A stretch of 64,000 nucleotides of DNA from Gari tellinella. Its lineage: Eukaryota > Mollusca > Bivalvia > Cardiida > Psammobiidae. Numbering within the stretch: position 1 is the stretch's first letter; the number at the start of each line of letters is the position of its first letter. The notes under the pieces are model-generated. The model made no database searches. It was not told the DNA's origin and was given only the letters and a program-made list of their open reading frames with translations. Positions 32,709 to 42,228 of this stretch are shown piece by piece. Location: NCBI GenBank assembly GCA_922989275.2, contig OV277870.1, positions 73,100,579-73,164,578 on the forward strand. Reading direction: 5' to 3'. The position numbers and the translations under genes are program-made.

Positions 32709-33944
32709 TTCTTTAAGTTTGGAGACGAATACTACCTACAAAAGATGGGTACAGCGATGGGCAGTTCCATGGCTCCTACTTATGCATCTTTATTTATGGG
32801 GAAACTTGAGCAAGACTTTATCAACTCAAGACAGGTCCAACCATCATTATGGCTTCGATTTCTTGATGACATTTTCATGATTTGGGACAACTCATTAGAG
32901 GAATTGGAATCTTTCATCAAAGACTTGAACGATTTCCATCCAACAATAAAATTTACTTATACCATATCAGAGAGCACTATTCCATTCTTGAATGTTCAAG
33001 TTTCAAAGGGTAAGTCCCTTGAAATTGAAACTGACATATATATGAAGGAAACCAACAACCACCAGTACCTAGACTACACCTCGTGTCATCCAAATCAGTG
33101 TAAGGACGGAATTCCCCTAAGCCAGGCGAAGCGTTACAGAAGAATAATATCCGATGATGAAAAGTTCAAATCTTCCCTTCATAGTTTACGCAACTTTTTC
33201 TTAGAGAGAAACTTCCCAATATCGGTGATAGATAATGCCTTTAATAAAATACATGCATCACATATTGAATTTCTGAGACCGTCCATTACGAGTAAAACCA
33301 GTGTATTACCGTTTACGGTTGAATATAACCCATCTTTACCTAATATAGGTAGCACTATTCACCGATATTGGGACCTTCTTAATTTGACCAAAAACAAGGA
33401 TGTTAATTTTATTTATGACAATTTTAAACCAATTGTGGCTTATAGACGCTCCAAAAACTTACATGACTATTTGGTTAGTTCTGATTTTAAGAAGAACAGT
33501 CAAGATAATTATTCTACGGACAGTTGTAATAGAAAACGGTGTTCACATTGTGCTCGGATAAACTCTGGATCCACATTCACCAGTACAGTAACAGGGGAGA
33601 CATTTTCATTACGACACAATACAAACTGTCAGTCAAAAAATGTTATATACTTGATAACATGTAAAATGTGTAATATACAGTATGTTGGACAAACAATGCA
33701 ACCAGTTTCAAGACGTATGAATAGTCACAAATTTGATATAACAAACTTTACTGATCCTGCATTTTCTACTCTTGTTGCCGGCCATTTCAATGTAGGCAAT
33801 CATAGTATGACTGACTTCTCTTTTATGCCAGTTGATGTTGTAAATAATAATATTGACCGTTTGTGCAAAGAAACATTCTGGATCCACAAGTTGGACACAT
33901 TGCATCCAGATGGTCTAAATTCAAAAGTACTATTTACAATTTAA
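32709..33944 (+). CDS. Penelope-like reverse transcriptase / GIY-YIG protein (N-truncated)
   Basis: Retrotransposon polymerase for target-primed reverse transcription. The in-frame start is at the element's 5' edge (FFKFGDEYYLQK), so the RT N-terminal motifs are missing. The first Met is at 32745. Visible parts: MGTAMGSSMAPTYASLFMGK (RT motif region), FLDDIFMIW (catalytic DD box, FLDD instead of YADD), a linker, a Cys cluster CNRKRCSHC, then the GIY-YIG endonuclease NVIYLITCKMCNIQYVGQT and RRMNSH, ending near KLDTLHPDGLNSKVLFTI. 399 aa from the Met, uninterrupted. Order RT then GIY-YIG is diagnostic of Penelope-like elements. Lacking the RT N-terminus, it is not autonomous, but the open frame suggests a fairly recent insertion. 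Confidence 0.92.
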   Translation, partial: FFKFGDEYYLQKMGTAMGSSMAPTYASLFMGKLEQDFINSRQVQPSLWLRFLDDIFMIWDNSLEELESFIKDLNDFHPTIKFTYTISESTIPFLNVQVSKGKSLEIETDIYMKETNNHQYLDYTSCHPNQCKDGIPLSQAKRYRRIISDDEKFKSSLHSLRNFFLERNFPISVIDNAFNKIHASHIEFLRPSITSKTSVLPFTVEYNPSLPNIGSTIHRYWDLLNLTKNKDVNFIYDNFKPIVAYRRSKNLHDYLVSSDFKKNSQDNYSTDSCNRKRCSHCARINSGSTFTSTVTGETFSLRHNTNCQSKNVIYLITCKMCNIQYVGQTMQPVSRRMNSHKFDITNFTDPAFSTLVAGHFNVGNHSMTDFSFMPVDVVNNNIDRLCKETFWIHKLDTLHPDGLNSKVLFTI

Positions 33945-34310
33945 AAGTGTACGTAAGATAACGTGTTTAGTACTGTTACGTTTTTTCCTATTTATGTTTT
34001 TTATATTATATTGCTATAGGAAATCTTTAGTATTACATATCCGTACAGTAGCCTACTTCACTATCTTATCTAGTTCCATGCTTGATTGGCTTTTGAGTTG
34101 AGTCTGAGATCGATCTTGAGCTTTTGATTGGCCATATTTGAGATCGGTCGTGAGCTTGAGATGGATCTCGGACTCATCTCGTTTTGCTTTAAAAGCGTGG
34201 GACCTTTTGTAAATTTTGTACTTTTCTGTTTTTCCGCAAAACAACGTAACGTCATTGTGCGACGTTATACTGAACGTTGCTATGTGACGTCACGCCCGTT
34301 GTTTTTATAT

Positions 34311-34348
34311 TTTATCCTGATGAAGGCGTAAGCCGAAACGTCGATAAA
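34311..34348 (+). ncRNA. Hammerhead-like ribozyme of the Penelope element
   Basis: Core CTGATGA (34317-34323), stem II GGC-GTAA-GCC (34325-34334), GAAAC (34335-34339), GTC cleavage triplet (34340-34342). Stem I pairs TTTATC (34311-34316) with GATAAA (34343-34348). Stem III is essentially absent, which matches the minimal type I hammerheads described in Penelope-like elements that may act as dimers. Predicted cleavage follows C34342. Activity is untested. Confidence 0.8.
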
Positions 34349-34559
34349 GATGAAATAAGTTGAAATTACGTGTTGTTTGTTGACTATTTTTACATATCCA
34401 TGGAAAGGGTCAAAATACACATAGCCTAAAAGAGTTTATTTCTGAGTACATTCGCGATTCTGATTCAGTAGTATTGAACATTTTGGTACCCATGAAAAAA
34501 AGTCTAGAGGGGGGTGCACGGTAGACCTCACTGACACCCAGAGTAATACAGCCTTCCGC

Positions 34560-34804
34560 TTAACTCTTTGAACCCTAGTCTCGCATATATGCGCCATTTG
34601 CAAACAGTGTACCTGTAAGGAGTACACTTGTCCTATGCAACAGCTTAGACCCTGAACAGAGGGCTCATTAAGGAGCTCTTTGATCAGGCTCAACACTGTT
34701 TGTCATTTTGACATATATTGTAAAAATCAACCCATAAAAGTCTAGACTGGACTAAATTGAAAACTAGAATTGTCCATTTGAGATTTCAGGGAAGAAAGGG
34801 TTAA
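34560..34804. mobile_element. M5 MITE with TTAA empty site in copy D
   Basis: TTAACTCTTTGAACCCTAGT ... GATTTCAGGGAAGAAAGGG then TTAA. Flanks CCGC-TTAA-[element]-TTAA-GTAAA match the unbroken CCGCTTAAGTAAA at 8044-8056 in copy D. The same element is present in copy E (38552). Core apex is AGAGGGCTCATTAAGGAGCT. Confidence 0.88.
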
Positions 34805-34915
34805 GTAAAATTTCAAGCATTCTTTTTAAAAACCTACATTGATTTTATGTATTTCAGTTCATTTTTTGTACACTTAAACTCCTGTTAACATGAAATTATA
34901 ACATTTATCTCATTG

Positions 34916-35312
34916 TACAGTGCCCCCCCCCCCCCCCCCTACAACAATACCAAATGGGAGACACAGATTGTATGTATTGTTCTGATGGTGTTGTTGTAGG
35001 GAGTGAATATTAAAACTTGGCTTACATTTGCAAATAGCTTGAATCAAGATGAGTCGCCGCGAATTTTAGGGCTGTCTGATCTGTATTCAAGCAGTTTTAC
35101 TCCGCCGCTGCGTTATTATACTTCTTCTGTCAAAATGTCCACTAATATGTAAGTCTAATAAAATAAAAAGTCAGCAAATGACAATTTCAAGCAGACGATA
35201 TTGCAGCAATGAAAGCTTTAGACAAAAATGTATTTTGGGGAGAACAGTGGCAAACATGATTGTAACGAGGGAGTCGTTGTTGGGATGGACGTTGTAGGGA
35301 GGGAGCACTGTA
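34916..35312. mobile_element. M1 MITE with C17 tract in left TIR
   Basis: TACAGTGC(17) then TACAACAATACC ... GGGAGGGAGCACTGTA. The CTCCCTCTC part of the TIR has become a pure C run (34923-34939). Copy D has the empty site (TAATG-TA-GTTGC at 8161-8171). Copy E keeps only the left end of the same insertion (38869-38897). Confidence 0.82.
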
Positions 35313-35353
35313 GTTGAGATGCAGCCGATTTACAAATTATTCTCCTTCAAGGT

Positions 35354-35600
35354 TTAACCTTTTCACTGCCAACCTTATGTGAGATTTTACCCCTTCACCG
35401 TTTCATTGTCGTTTGCTTCAATTTTGTTGTGTGCAACGTCGTTTTAATTTTTTTAAAAAAGGCAGTATGACTAAAGAAATTTTAAAACGAGTGTCAAACA
35501 GTTTTGATCCTGATCAGACAACGCGTAACGCGGCGTCTGATCGGAATCCAAACTGTTTGCAAACGCAATTTTTTGTGTCATTGAGAGTGAAAGGGTGTAC
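35354..35600. mobile_element. M3 MITE abutting the exon 1 donor of copy C
   Basis: TTAACCTTTTCACTGCCAAC ... TCATTGAGAGTGAAAGGG-TGTA, with core A (AACGCGTAACGCGGCGTC apex). The right end lies only a few bases from the GTAAGT donor of exon 1, so almost all of the intron start is transposon. The same insertion is in copy E (39054-39277) and absent in copy D. Confidence 0.82.
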
Positions 35601-35604
35601 TTAC

Positions 35605-36159
35605 TATGATTGATATGACGTTCGCCAATGATCGTCTTAGTACACCAAGCATGTCAAATTCTTTGCCTTGAAACTGCTCGATTCTCTCAACTAGATTTAC
35701 AAGTTCCGAAGTGACATTGTCCTCAAATATCTGTTTTCCTTCTCCATAAACGTTTAGTCCTTGAGCATAAGCCTTTCGTAATTTCCCATGGTCTGGTCCG
35801 AATGCCTCCAGGTTGAAAGTCAAGCTTTGATTATTAAAAATAACATGTTTTCCAACGAATGTTGCCTCTCTGTCATTAATGAACTTTTTGTACTGGTCAC
35901 CAACGAATGCCCTTTTGATCAATTGTGAGCTGTTTAGCACGACAATCGCATTGCCAATCACATTTAATTTAAAAATCTCTCCATACTTCTCTGCCATCTC
36001 CATAAATGTTTTGTGTACTTTTCCCTTCTTCATATACGGCGCATACCCTACAAGAGGCCATCCAGTGGGTCCAGGTATAGGTTTGTGCTTTCCCGAGTTC
36101 CGCTTAAAAACAAAATACAGTATAGTTAACCCGAGCACAATATACAAGAACACGTCCAT
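35605..36159 (-). CDS. P450 copy C exon 1
   Basis: 555 nt (185 codons), donor GTAAGTAC. MDVFLYIVLGLTILYFVF anchor, KPIPGPTGWPLVGYAP hinge, B-region, and C-helix GPDHGKLRKAYAQ (His at the usual Trp of WxxxR). It ends VLRRSLANVISII. Intact and nearly identical in the anchor to copy D. Confidence 0.93.
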
Positions 36160-36729
36160 TGCGGTTAATGTCTTCCTTCATATGCTCAAAATATACTGCA
36201 CTGACTTGATGAAACGTCGACCTTCGTAGCACGGTAAGTTGCACAAATACTCTTTACAATGCTGAACTGCTCAAATACATTCTTCCAGGATTGAAATAAT
36301 GATAAGGATTTGAGGTTTTTGTGATTTTTAATGACGTGTCCAATGAATCATTTAAAGCATAAGTACAGTGCATGGCCTGTGCACAGGTCTTTGTTACGGT
36401 GTCGAAACAAACATTATTTGTAATTGTCTTTCAAAGATAAGTGGCAATTCAGACATGAAAGTTCGTTGACATGTGTCGCTTTTACAATACCCTTTTTATC
36501 CTAACACTCGTTTGATCTATCTATCGATAAGACATTTATTACATAAATTACACATTATTCACTTAGCTTGATTTACATAAGTAGTATCAACATGATATAA
36601 CAAATATTATATCAATCTTCGTTGAGATGTTTTAATGAAGCTAGTTATGCTGCATTTCTTAGATGAGTTCAATAAAGAAACCGATGGCCGTCTGTGGCCA
36701 TTGATAGCGAGTCGGCTTCCGGTCTGAAA
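36160..36729. repeat. Duplicated 5' flank of copy C
   Basis: Matches 8783-9768 upstream of copy D apart from the M1 insertion there, and 39625-39770 in copy E. It should contain the promoter, but I cannot identify core elements by eye. Confidence 0.7.
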
Positions 36730-36940
36730 TACAGGGAAGACAACGTAATTCTTTCGTTCAAACGCAAACGCATTGCAATGAAATATAGAAAATGACATCC
36801 GTTTGACACTGGCACACAGTTTCGAGCTTGATCAGACGCCAGGTTACCCGGCGTCTGATCTGGCTCCAAACAGTTTGCAATGACAAAAATAGTTTAAACG
36901 TAACCGGGGTTATTTGGACAGGAAAGTTTTCTCTACTGTA
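36730..36940. mobile_element. M2 MITE, orthologous to 9769-10005
   Basis: TACAGGGAAGACAACGTAAT ... TTCTCTACTGTA, core A apex GACGCCAGGTTACCCGGCGTC. The same flanks as the copy D element show it predates the C/D duplication. Confidence 0.8.
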
Positions 36941-37079
36941 CTCTGCACGCTGCACACGGGGCACAAACTGCTTACCTAAACAGCAAACAGTGGTAAATTA
37001 ACACGCTACTGGATTTCGCGTGAATTTTTATGATACTTTCGTCAGAGTTTCTATACGATAGTTAGTGGTCCTTTTCCAT

Positions 37080-37739
37080 CTGTAGCCTGAAGAGCCGTTT
37101 CCCTGTATGTCTTGGAATGATACAAGATTACCATTTACTGTCCTCTGGATGACCTTTGGCCTATCATATTATTTCAATTATAATTGAAATCAGTCTTGAA
37201 GACTCTTGATTGTTAGGGGTATACGAGGGTAGTTCAACAAGTTTTGCTACTGGATTAATAACCGATGAAGGGGTGTGTCATCTCGAAAACTTCCAATATA
37301 AAGGGAAAAAACGTTTGTGCTCCGAGTAAAATAACTTAAATACTCATTGAACTACATGTACTACGTTTTCTAAACAAGATCGTCTGTATCGTCATTCATA
37401 CGTTGATTAACTCAGCGCCTCATCCGGATAAAGACTGTCTGACATTGTCAGAGTTTCGAACAAATTTCAATCCAAATCAAATGCCGAGTTTATCGACGAC
37501 TGGTCTGCATCGAGAATATTTGAAACAAAATTCGAGACGGAAGAAATGCATACATTCGCTACAAAACTTGCTTTGTGTAAACTGTTGTTAACTGAAAGAA
37601 CGACATTCCTGTTTTATGTTCCCTAATTCAGATATAGAACCGAGCTGTTTAAGTTTTTAGAACAAATCGGTGTATTTCGCAGATTTCGTAAAGATTATTC
37701 ATATATTTTTTATTTTTTGTTATTACTTCGGAAACAGAA
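37080..37739. other. No recognisable feature
   Basis: 37080-37130 still matches copy D (TGTAGNCTG...CCGTTTC..TGTATGTCTTGGA at 10999-11035). The rest shows no ORF or repeat termini. Confidence 0.4.
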
Positions 37740-37986
37740 GGCCGGAGTGGGCATTGAATGTACTGTCACAATGTTATCTCTTTGATCAACATAATTTCGT
37801 CTGTTTAAATTCATGCATATTCCATTGTTCTATTATTTGCTTTGGCGTTTGGTTTTAACTGGAAAATCATATTACTTCACTTTATTCATATTTTGTTTCT
37901 GGCCATTTCGAATTTGAATGAGAAACATCCATTGACTCCATATAGGGCAATATGAAGAAAACGTCGATTTTCCTAGCTTATTTATA

Positions 37987-38464
37987 TTAACCATTTCACT
38001 CTCAATGACACTTTAAAGGGCGTTTGCAAACAGTTTAGATTCTGATCAGACGTCGTTTGATCAGGATCCAAACTGTTTGACACTCTTATCGATATTTATT
38101 TTATCATAAAACCTTAAATCTAACTTTTAAACTTGTCTTGCAGACAGCAATATTGAAGCAGACGGCAATAAAACGGTTAACCCATTACCCAATAGCCTGT
38201 TTCTAGTATTGAAAATATGACCACTTAAAGCAGGTTGAAAGTAAAACAGAATGTGCCTTAATGCACATTCTGCTTTACTTTCAGCCTGCTTTAAGCTATT
38301 ATCTGCTTGGATATAGATAATATTTCTTATGGCACATATTCAGGTCAGTATATATTGGAACTTTTTTCTTCAGCGGATGAATACACTAAATGCGCTAAAA
38401 GGCGCTTCCAGGAGGGAAAGGGTTAAAGGGTAATATCTTCGGAATGACATGATCAAGAAAGGGT
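37987..38464. mobile_element. M3 MITE with an M4 nested at an internal TTAA
   Basis: Outer element TTAACCATTTCACTCTCAAT ... ATGATCAAGAAAGGG then TTAA, core A at about 38025-38080. After GCAGACGGCAATAAAACGG the sequence enters the M4 at 38177 and resumes as AGGGTAATATCTTCGGAATG at 38427. The outer element occupies a TTAA that is unbroken in copy C (near 31891). Confidence 0.75.
38177..38426. mobile_element. M4 MITE, TTAA target, core B
   Basis: TTAACCCATTACCCAATAGC ... TTCCAGGAGGGAAAGGGTTAA. Core B is a long palindrome with arms ACTTAAAGCAGGTTGAAAGT and ACTTTCAGCCTGCTTTAAG and apex GTGCCTTAATGCAC. Both flanking TTAA belong to the target duplication in the host M3. Confidence 0.8.
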
Positions 38465-38551
38465 TAAAATCTACCAGCCTTAAAAACAACGTTGGGCGAG
38501 TTTAGACCATGAAAAAATAGATTTTAGATCAGACTAGATACAGCTTGCAAT

Positions 38552-38735
38552 TTAACTCTTTGAATCCTAGACATGCATTTATGCGCTATTGCAAACAGAG
38601 TACATGTGAGGAGTATACTTGTCCTATGCAAACAGTATAGACCCTGATCAGAGGGTCGATGAGGAGTCCTCTGATCAGGGTCTACATTATTTGTCATTTT
38701 AACATATATTGTAAAAATCAACCCTGAAAAGTTAA
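38552..38735. mobile_element. M5 MITE in copy E (same insertion as 34560)
   Basis: TTAACTCTTTGAATCCTAGA and core GATCAGAGGGTCGATGAGGA, then CCTCTGATCAGGGTCTAC. The right terminus is eroded (GTTAAAAAAAAGGACC). Its position matches copy C's M5. Confidence 0.7.
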
Positions 38736-38868
38736 AAAAAAGGACCCGACGTACTTGAAACTAAGCATCAAATTCTAAAAACCAACATTGATTTTCTGCA
38801 TTTCAGTCCATTGTTTGTACACTTAAACTCGCACTCACATGAAAGTATAACATTTGATTTATCTCACT

Positions 38869-38897
38869 GTACAGTGCCTCTTCCCTACAACAACAGG
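38869..38897. mobile_element. M1 left-end scrap in copy E
   Basis: TGTACAGTGCCTCTTCCCTA, then CAACAACAG, at the position where copy C has its complete M1 (34916). The remainder has been replaced by about 100 bp of unrelated sequence. Confidence 0.6.
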
Positions 38898-39053
38898 GCT
38901 ATCATAAATTGCTCATAAAAATCCAAAATTTCCAAATTGTCAAGAGCGACTTAAGAATTATTACCTCAAACCCTTAACGACATTACCGTAGTCCATTCAT
39001 TTACCCCCAATTGTTCAAATGCAGCCGATTTACAATTGTTTCTCCTTTTAGGT

Positions 39054-39277
39054 TTAACCCTTCCACTGCCAACTTTTCGTGAGTTTTTTTTACCCCTTCA
39101 CCGTTTCATTGTCGTTTTTTTCAATTTCGTTTTCTGCAATGTCGTTTCAAATTTAAAAAAAAAAAAAAGCCAGTACGACTAAAGAAATTTTAAGACGAGT
39201 GTCAAACAGTTTTGATCCTGGTCAGACGCCGCGTTTGCAAACGCACTTTTTAGCGTCATTGAGAGTGAACGGGTTAA
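39054..39277. mobile_element. M3 MITE in copy E (same insertion as 35354)
   Basis: TTAACCCTTCCACTGCCAAC ... GTCATTGAGAGTGAACGGG then TTAA. Half of core A is deleted (GACGCCGCG joins directly to TTTGCAAACGC). The right TTAA sits 4 nt from the former splice donor. Confidence 0.8.
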
Positions 39278-39282
39278 CTTAC

Positions 39283-39770
39283 TATGATTAATATGACATT
39301 TGCCAATGATCGTCTTAGTACAGTAAGCATTGCCCTGAAACTGCTGGATTCTCTCAACTAGATTTAAAAGTTCCGAAAAGACATTGTCCTCAAATATATC
39401 TGTTTTCCTTCTCCGTAAACATTTAGTCCTTGAGCATAAGCCTTCCGTAATTTCCCATGGTCTGGTCCGAATGCCTTCAGGTTGAAAGTCAAGCTTTGAT
39501 TATTAAAAATAACACGTTTTCCGACGAATGTTGCCTTCTGTCATTAATGAACTTTTTGTACTCGTCACCAACGAATGCCTTTTTGATCAATTGTGAGCTT
39601 TTTGTACTCTTCCTTATCGCCCTTCTTTGCATGGTAAGTTGCACAAATTACCTTTACACTGATGAAGTGTTCACGATTATGCACAATGATCATGTCTTGA
39701 GTTTATGTTGAATCATGATGAAGTGCTCCCATAAATCTTATCAAGCATACGTGTAGAACACCTTTTGATT
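39283..39770 (-). pseudogene. Cytochrome P450 copy E, exon 1 relic
   Basis: Minus-strand remains of exon 1 from about FVGDEYKKFINDREATFVG onward, matching copies C and D, with the GTAAGT donor at 39282. It has an 11-nt deletion relative to C (GCATTGCCCTG versus GCATGTCAAATTCTTTGCCTTG), a missing base in TGCCTTCTGTC, an extra TA in the FEDN region, and a large internal deletion that removes the anchor, hinge and start codon and joins mid-exon directly to 5' flank (TGCATGGTAAGTTGCACAAA). No exons 2-6 follow. Dead copy. Confidence 0.85.
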
Positions 39771-39954
39771 ACCTGCCCTGCATTCATTTTTTAACACTTT
39801 ATTTTCTCCGTAATAGGTGTTGGCAGGTCGGAGAGCCATCCTGTGCAACACCGTACAATATATAAATGCTTTCATTCAATACATAATATTAATACTGAGT
39901 TCAATATTGACACGGTAGTATGTTCTATGATTAATCATAAAGTGATAAAGTGTT

Positions 39955-42228
39955 ACGGTTTTTTTTTAAAAAAAAAAGGGATGCGATAGAAGAAAAAAGG
40001 ATAAGTGACATGCCTCGAAGTGATTCGTTAAAAAAATAATTGTTTGTGTACCTCTCCCTTCTCATTAGGCATGAGAAGGGTAAAGCGTATTTAGATACGG
40101 TTGTATTTAAGTAATTGCCAATTCAAACTCCTCTCACTATTTCCCACTTATTTTCAATTTTTTCTACGCTCATTTTATTTTCTGAACTCAGCTTATTTGC
40201 TTCTATGTTGCGTTCCAAATGTTTTTAAAATAATTTAAGTAAATAGCGTTAATGAATTGCCTTGTACTGTATATGTATTGTTTTATGTAAAGATTAAGTA
40301 GATTTATCTTCTCACATGTTTCACCAAAAACCATAGACGTTTCCGTGAACTGAATGTTAATGTTGATTGTGTTAATTATAGTTTCTACTTGTTATAGAAA
40401 GATTTGTGTTTTATCACAGTGGAAGAATAAATGCGAAAGTGTTTCAAGGTGCATGTTACATAGTGGACAAAGAGTATTGTCTCGTAACTTGAGTGTTGCG
40501 AGATGTTTGTTCACCGGTAAGATTCGATGCAATATTCGTACTTGTAACCACTGTAAGTTACTATCTTGTGTTATATTAAATGGTATACTGTAGAAAAATT
40601 TCCACTGTATTGGGGTAAAATCGTATAATGAGTTCCATTTTTCTTTACTTGTAGGTTCAACGTTATTAACATTTAGGATATCGTAAAATACCTTACTACC
40701 GGACTCCATCATAAAAGTGAGGTACGAAAGGGAGTTGTAGCTCGTTGTCTGATTCTTTACAACCGAATGTGTTTAAGTATGTTGATACATGTACATGTAC
40801 TATTTTTGTTACTCCTATAAAGTGTAGGTAATTAACTTTTATATTGTAAATTGATTCAAATTCTTCTTAGGTCATTACCTTTTTATTAATGTATAAGTCA
40901 TTTACATATATTATTCCCTTTTCATACCATGACTTTAGAAAAATGCTTTTTTCTCCAAGTTGTATATTACAATTATAAAAAAGTGGGCATTTAAGACATT
41001 CTTCTTTATTATTTACTGGTAATGCCTTTATATAGGACGTATAAGATTTAAGAACACCCTTCCAAAATTTATTATTTGTTTTTGACATAGTTATTTCTGG
41101 ATAGTGATGTTCGCTGTTTATCAGTTTTTCAATATTTAAGAAATGTTTTGTTAAAGACGTCCATGTAGCGTCTGTATTATATAATCGTCTAATCCATGTG
41201 CATTTTAATCCTTTGATAAGGTTTATCATTCGCAGGCCCCCCTCCGAATAGTCTTTTATAATAACACTATTTTTAAATTTTGCTGGGCCATGCCAAAGGT
41301 TATTGAAAACATGGAATTTAATGTTCTTATTGTTGTTTCTTTCGGGTCCGGTAGCGCAATAAACAAATGATTAAACAATGGCAAAAACAGAGTTTTAATG
41401 ACTGTAATTTTACCTATAGGTGTAATATATCTTATATTAAAAAATGTAATCATTTGTTTTAATGAATTAATTTTTTCATCATAATTTAAGGTGTCCATTT
41501 TGTCCAAATCTACATGAAATCTAACACCAAGTAGTTTAAAATCGCATACTAGTTTAAATTTTGTGTTTATCGCTTCTGTACTTTATTTGTTGGAGCCAAA
41601 CCAAATAACATGTGTTTTGTCGAAGTTCACATTCAATCCGGACATTCTTGAAAATATGCTGAGCTCATATAATGTTTCATGTAATGATTCAGCAGAGCCA
41701 TCTAGTATTATTGATGTGTCATCCGCAAACTGAGATAATAAGTGTTTTGTACCATTTATGGACAGGCCGTGTATCTTTTTGTTTGTCTTAATTTTCTGTG
41801 TTAAGATTTCTGTGCAAAGAATGAAAATATAAGATGAGGGAGGGTCTCCCTGTCTGCAGCCTCTTCCCATATTGAAGAAGTCTGACAAGAAACCGTTTTG
41901 AACAACGCACGATTGTATATTATTATAAAATAATGAAACGAAATGTTTTAAGGAATCACCAAATTTAAAAAGGTCTAATACTTTATGAATAAATTTCCAT
42001 GACAGGTAATCGAAAGCTTTCTCAAAATCAATGAGTAATAAAAGTCCAGGAATGTTCTTTTCTTCAGCGTATTGCATTATATCATATACAAGTCTAACAT
42101 TTTCTCCAATATATCTATTTTTTAAAAATCCAGTTTGTTCTAAACTTATTATATCGGGTAAAACTGTTTTCAATCTGCTTGCTATTGAGCCAGATGCTAT
42201 CTTATATACTGTGTTGAGAAGTGTTGCC
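39955..42228 (-). pseudogene. L1/Tx1-like LINE, 5' truncated, few frame breaks
   Basis: Non-LTR retrotransposon reverse transcriptase read from 42228 down: LLNTVYKIASGSIASRLKTV, EQTGFLKNRYIGENVRLVYD, LLLIDFEKAFDYLSW, CRQGDPPSSYIFILCTEIL, QFADDTSIILDGS (ADD catalytic box), FDKTHVIWFGS, a stop, then LLGVRFHVDLDK and ITPIGKITVIKTLFLPLFNH (thumb), a middle segment ending with KSWYEKGIIYVNDL, and LQWLQVRILHRILPVNKHLA with the Cys pattern CPLCNMHLETLSHLFFHC. The 3' end is an A-run on the minus strand near 39960. Upstream of the RT palm it is cut by the MITE at 42228-42418, and no endonuclease domain is seen. Inactive but less decayed than the relic at 18850. Confidence 0.88.

Larger units (their letters stand above)
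32707..34397 (+). mobile_element. Penelope-like element, 5' truncated
   Basis: Retroelement consisting of the truncated ORF at 32709-33944 and a 450-nt 3' region ending in a hammerhead-like motif. It is bounded by a 20-nt direct repeat with one mismatch: CCATGGAAAGGGTTAAAATA (32687-32706) and CCATGGAAAGGGTCAAAATA (34398-34417). It is inserted in the right arm of the long-TIR element, which itself lies in intron 1 of P450 copy C. Confidence 0.88.
31970..34543. mobile_element. Long-TIR TA element carrying a nested retroelement
   Basis: Outer ends CTCTGGGTGCCAGTGAG and its inverse CTCACTGACACCCAGAG with TA outside each. Inverted arms extend hundreds of bases: GGCTATGTGTATTTTAACC (32107) pairs with 34410-34430, and TCCATGGCAATCCCCCATTT (about 32130) pairs with 32670-32690. 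The arm sequence is itself repeated directly at about 32430. After removing the Penelope insertion the element is roughly 0.9 kb and nearly all palindrome. It is absent from the paralogous positions of copies D and E. Confidence 0.78.
18579..36159 (-). pseudogene. Cytochrome P450 copy C, six exons, one nonsense codon
   Basis: The best preserved full P450 copy. Exons: 1 (35605-36159), 2 (28860-29072), 3 (24744-24882), 4 (23182-23447), 5 (21815-21942), 6 (18579-18795), all with GT/AG borders and consistent phase; total 1518 nt, 505 aa plus stop. Expected activity is NADPH-dependent monooxygenation at the ER membrane. Residues about 3-18 form the anchor, followed by the PIPGPTGWP hinge, K-helix EALR, PERW and heme motif FGKGRRQCPG. 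The start is the only upstream Met before the anchor. Codon 410 (in exon 5) is TAG where other copies have TGG (WGDPW), so translation should stop before the heme Cys. This may be a real pseudogenising change, a polymorphism or a sequence error. The style suggests the CYP2 clan (inference); no family number can be assigned. Introns are loaded with TEs. Confidence 0.85.
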
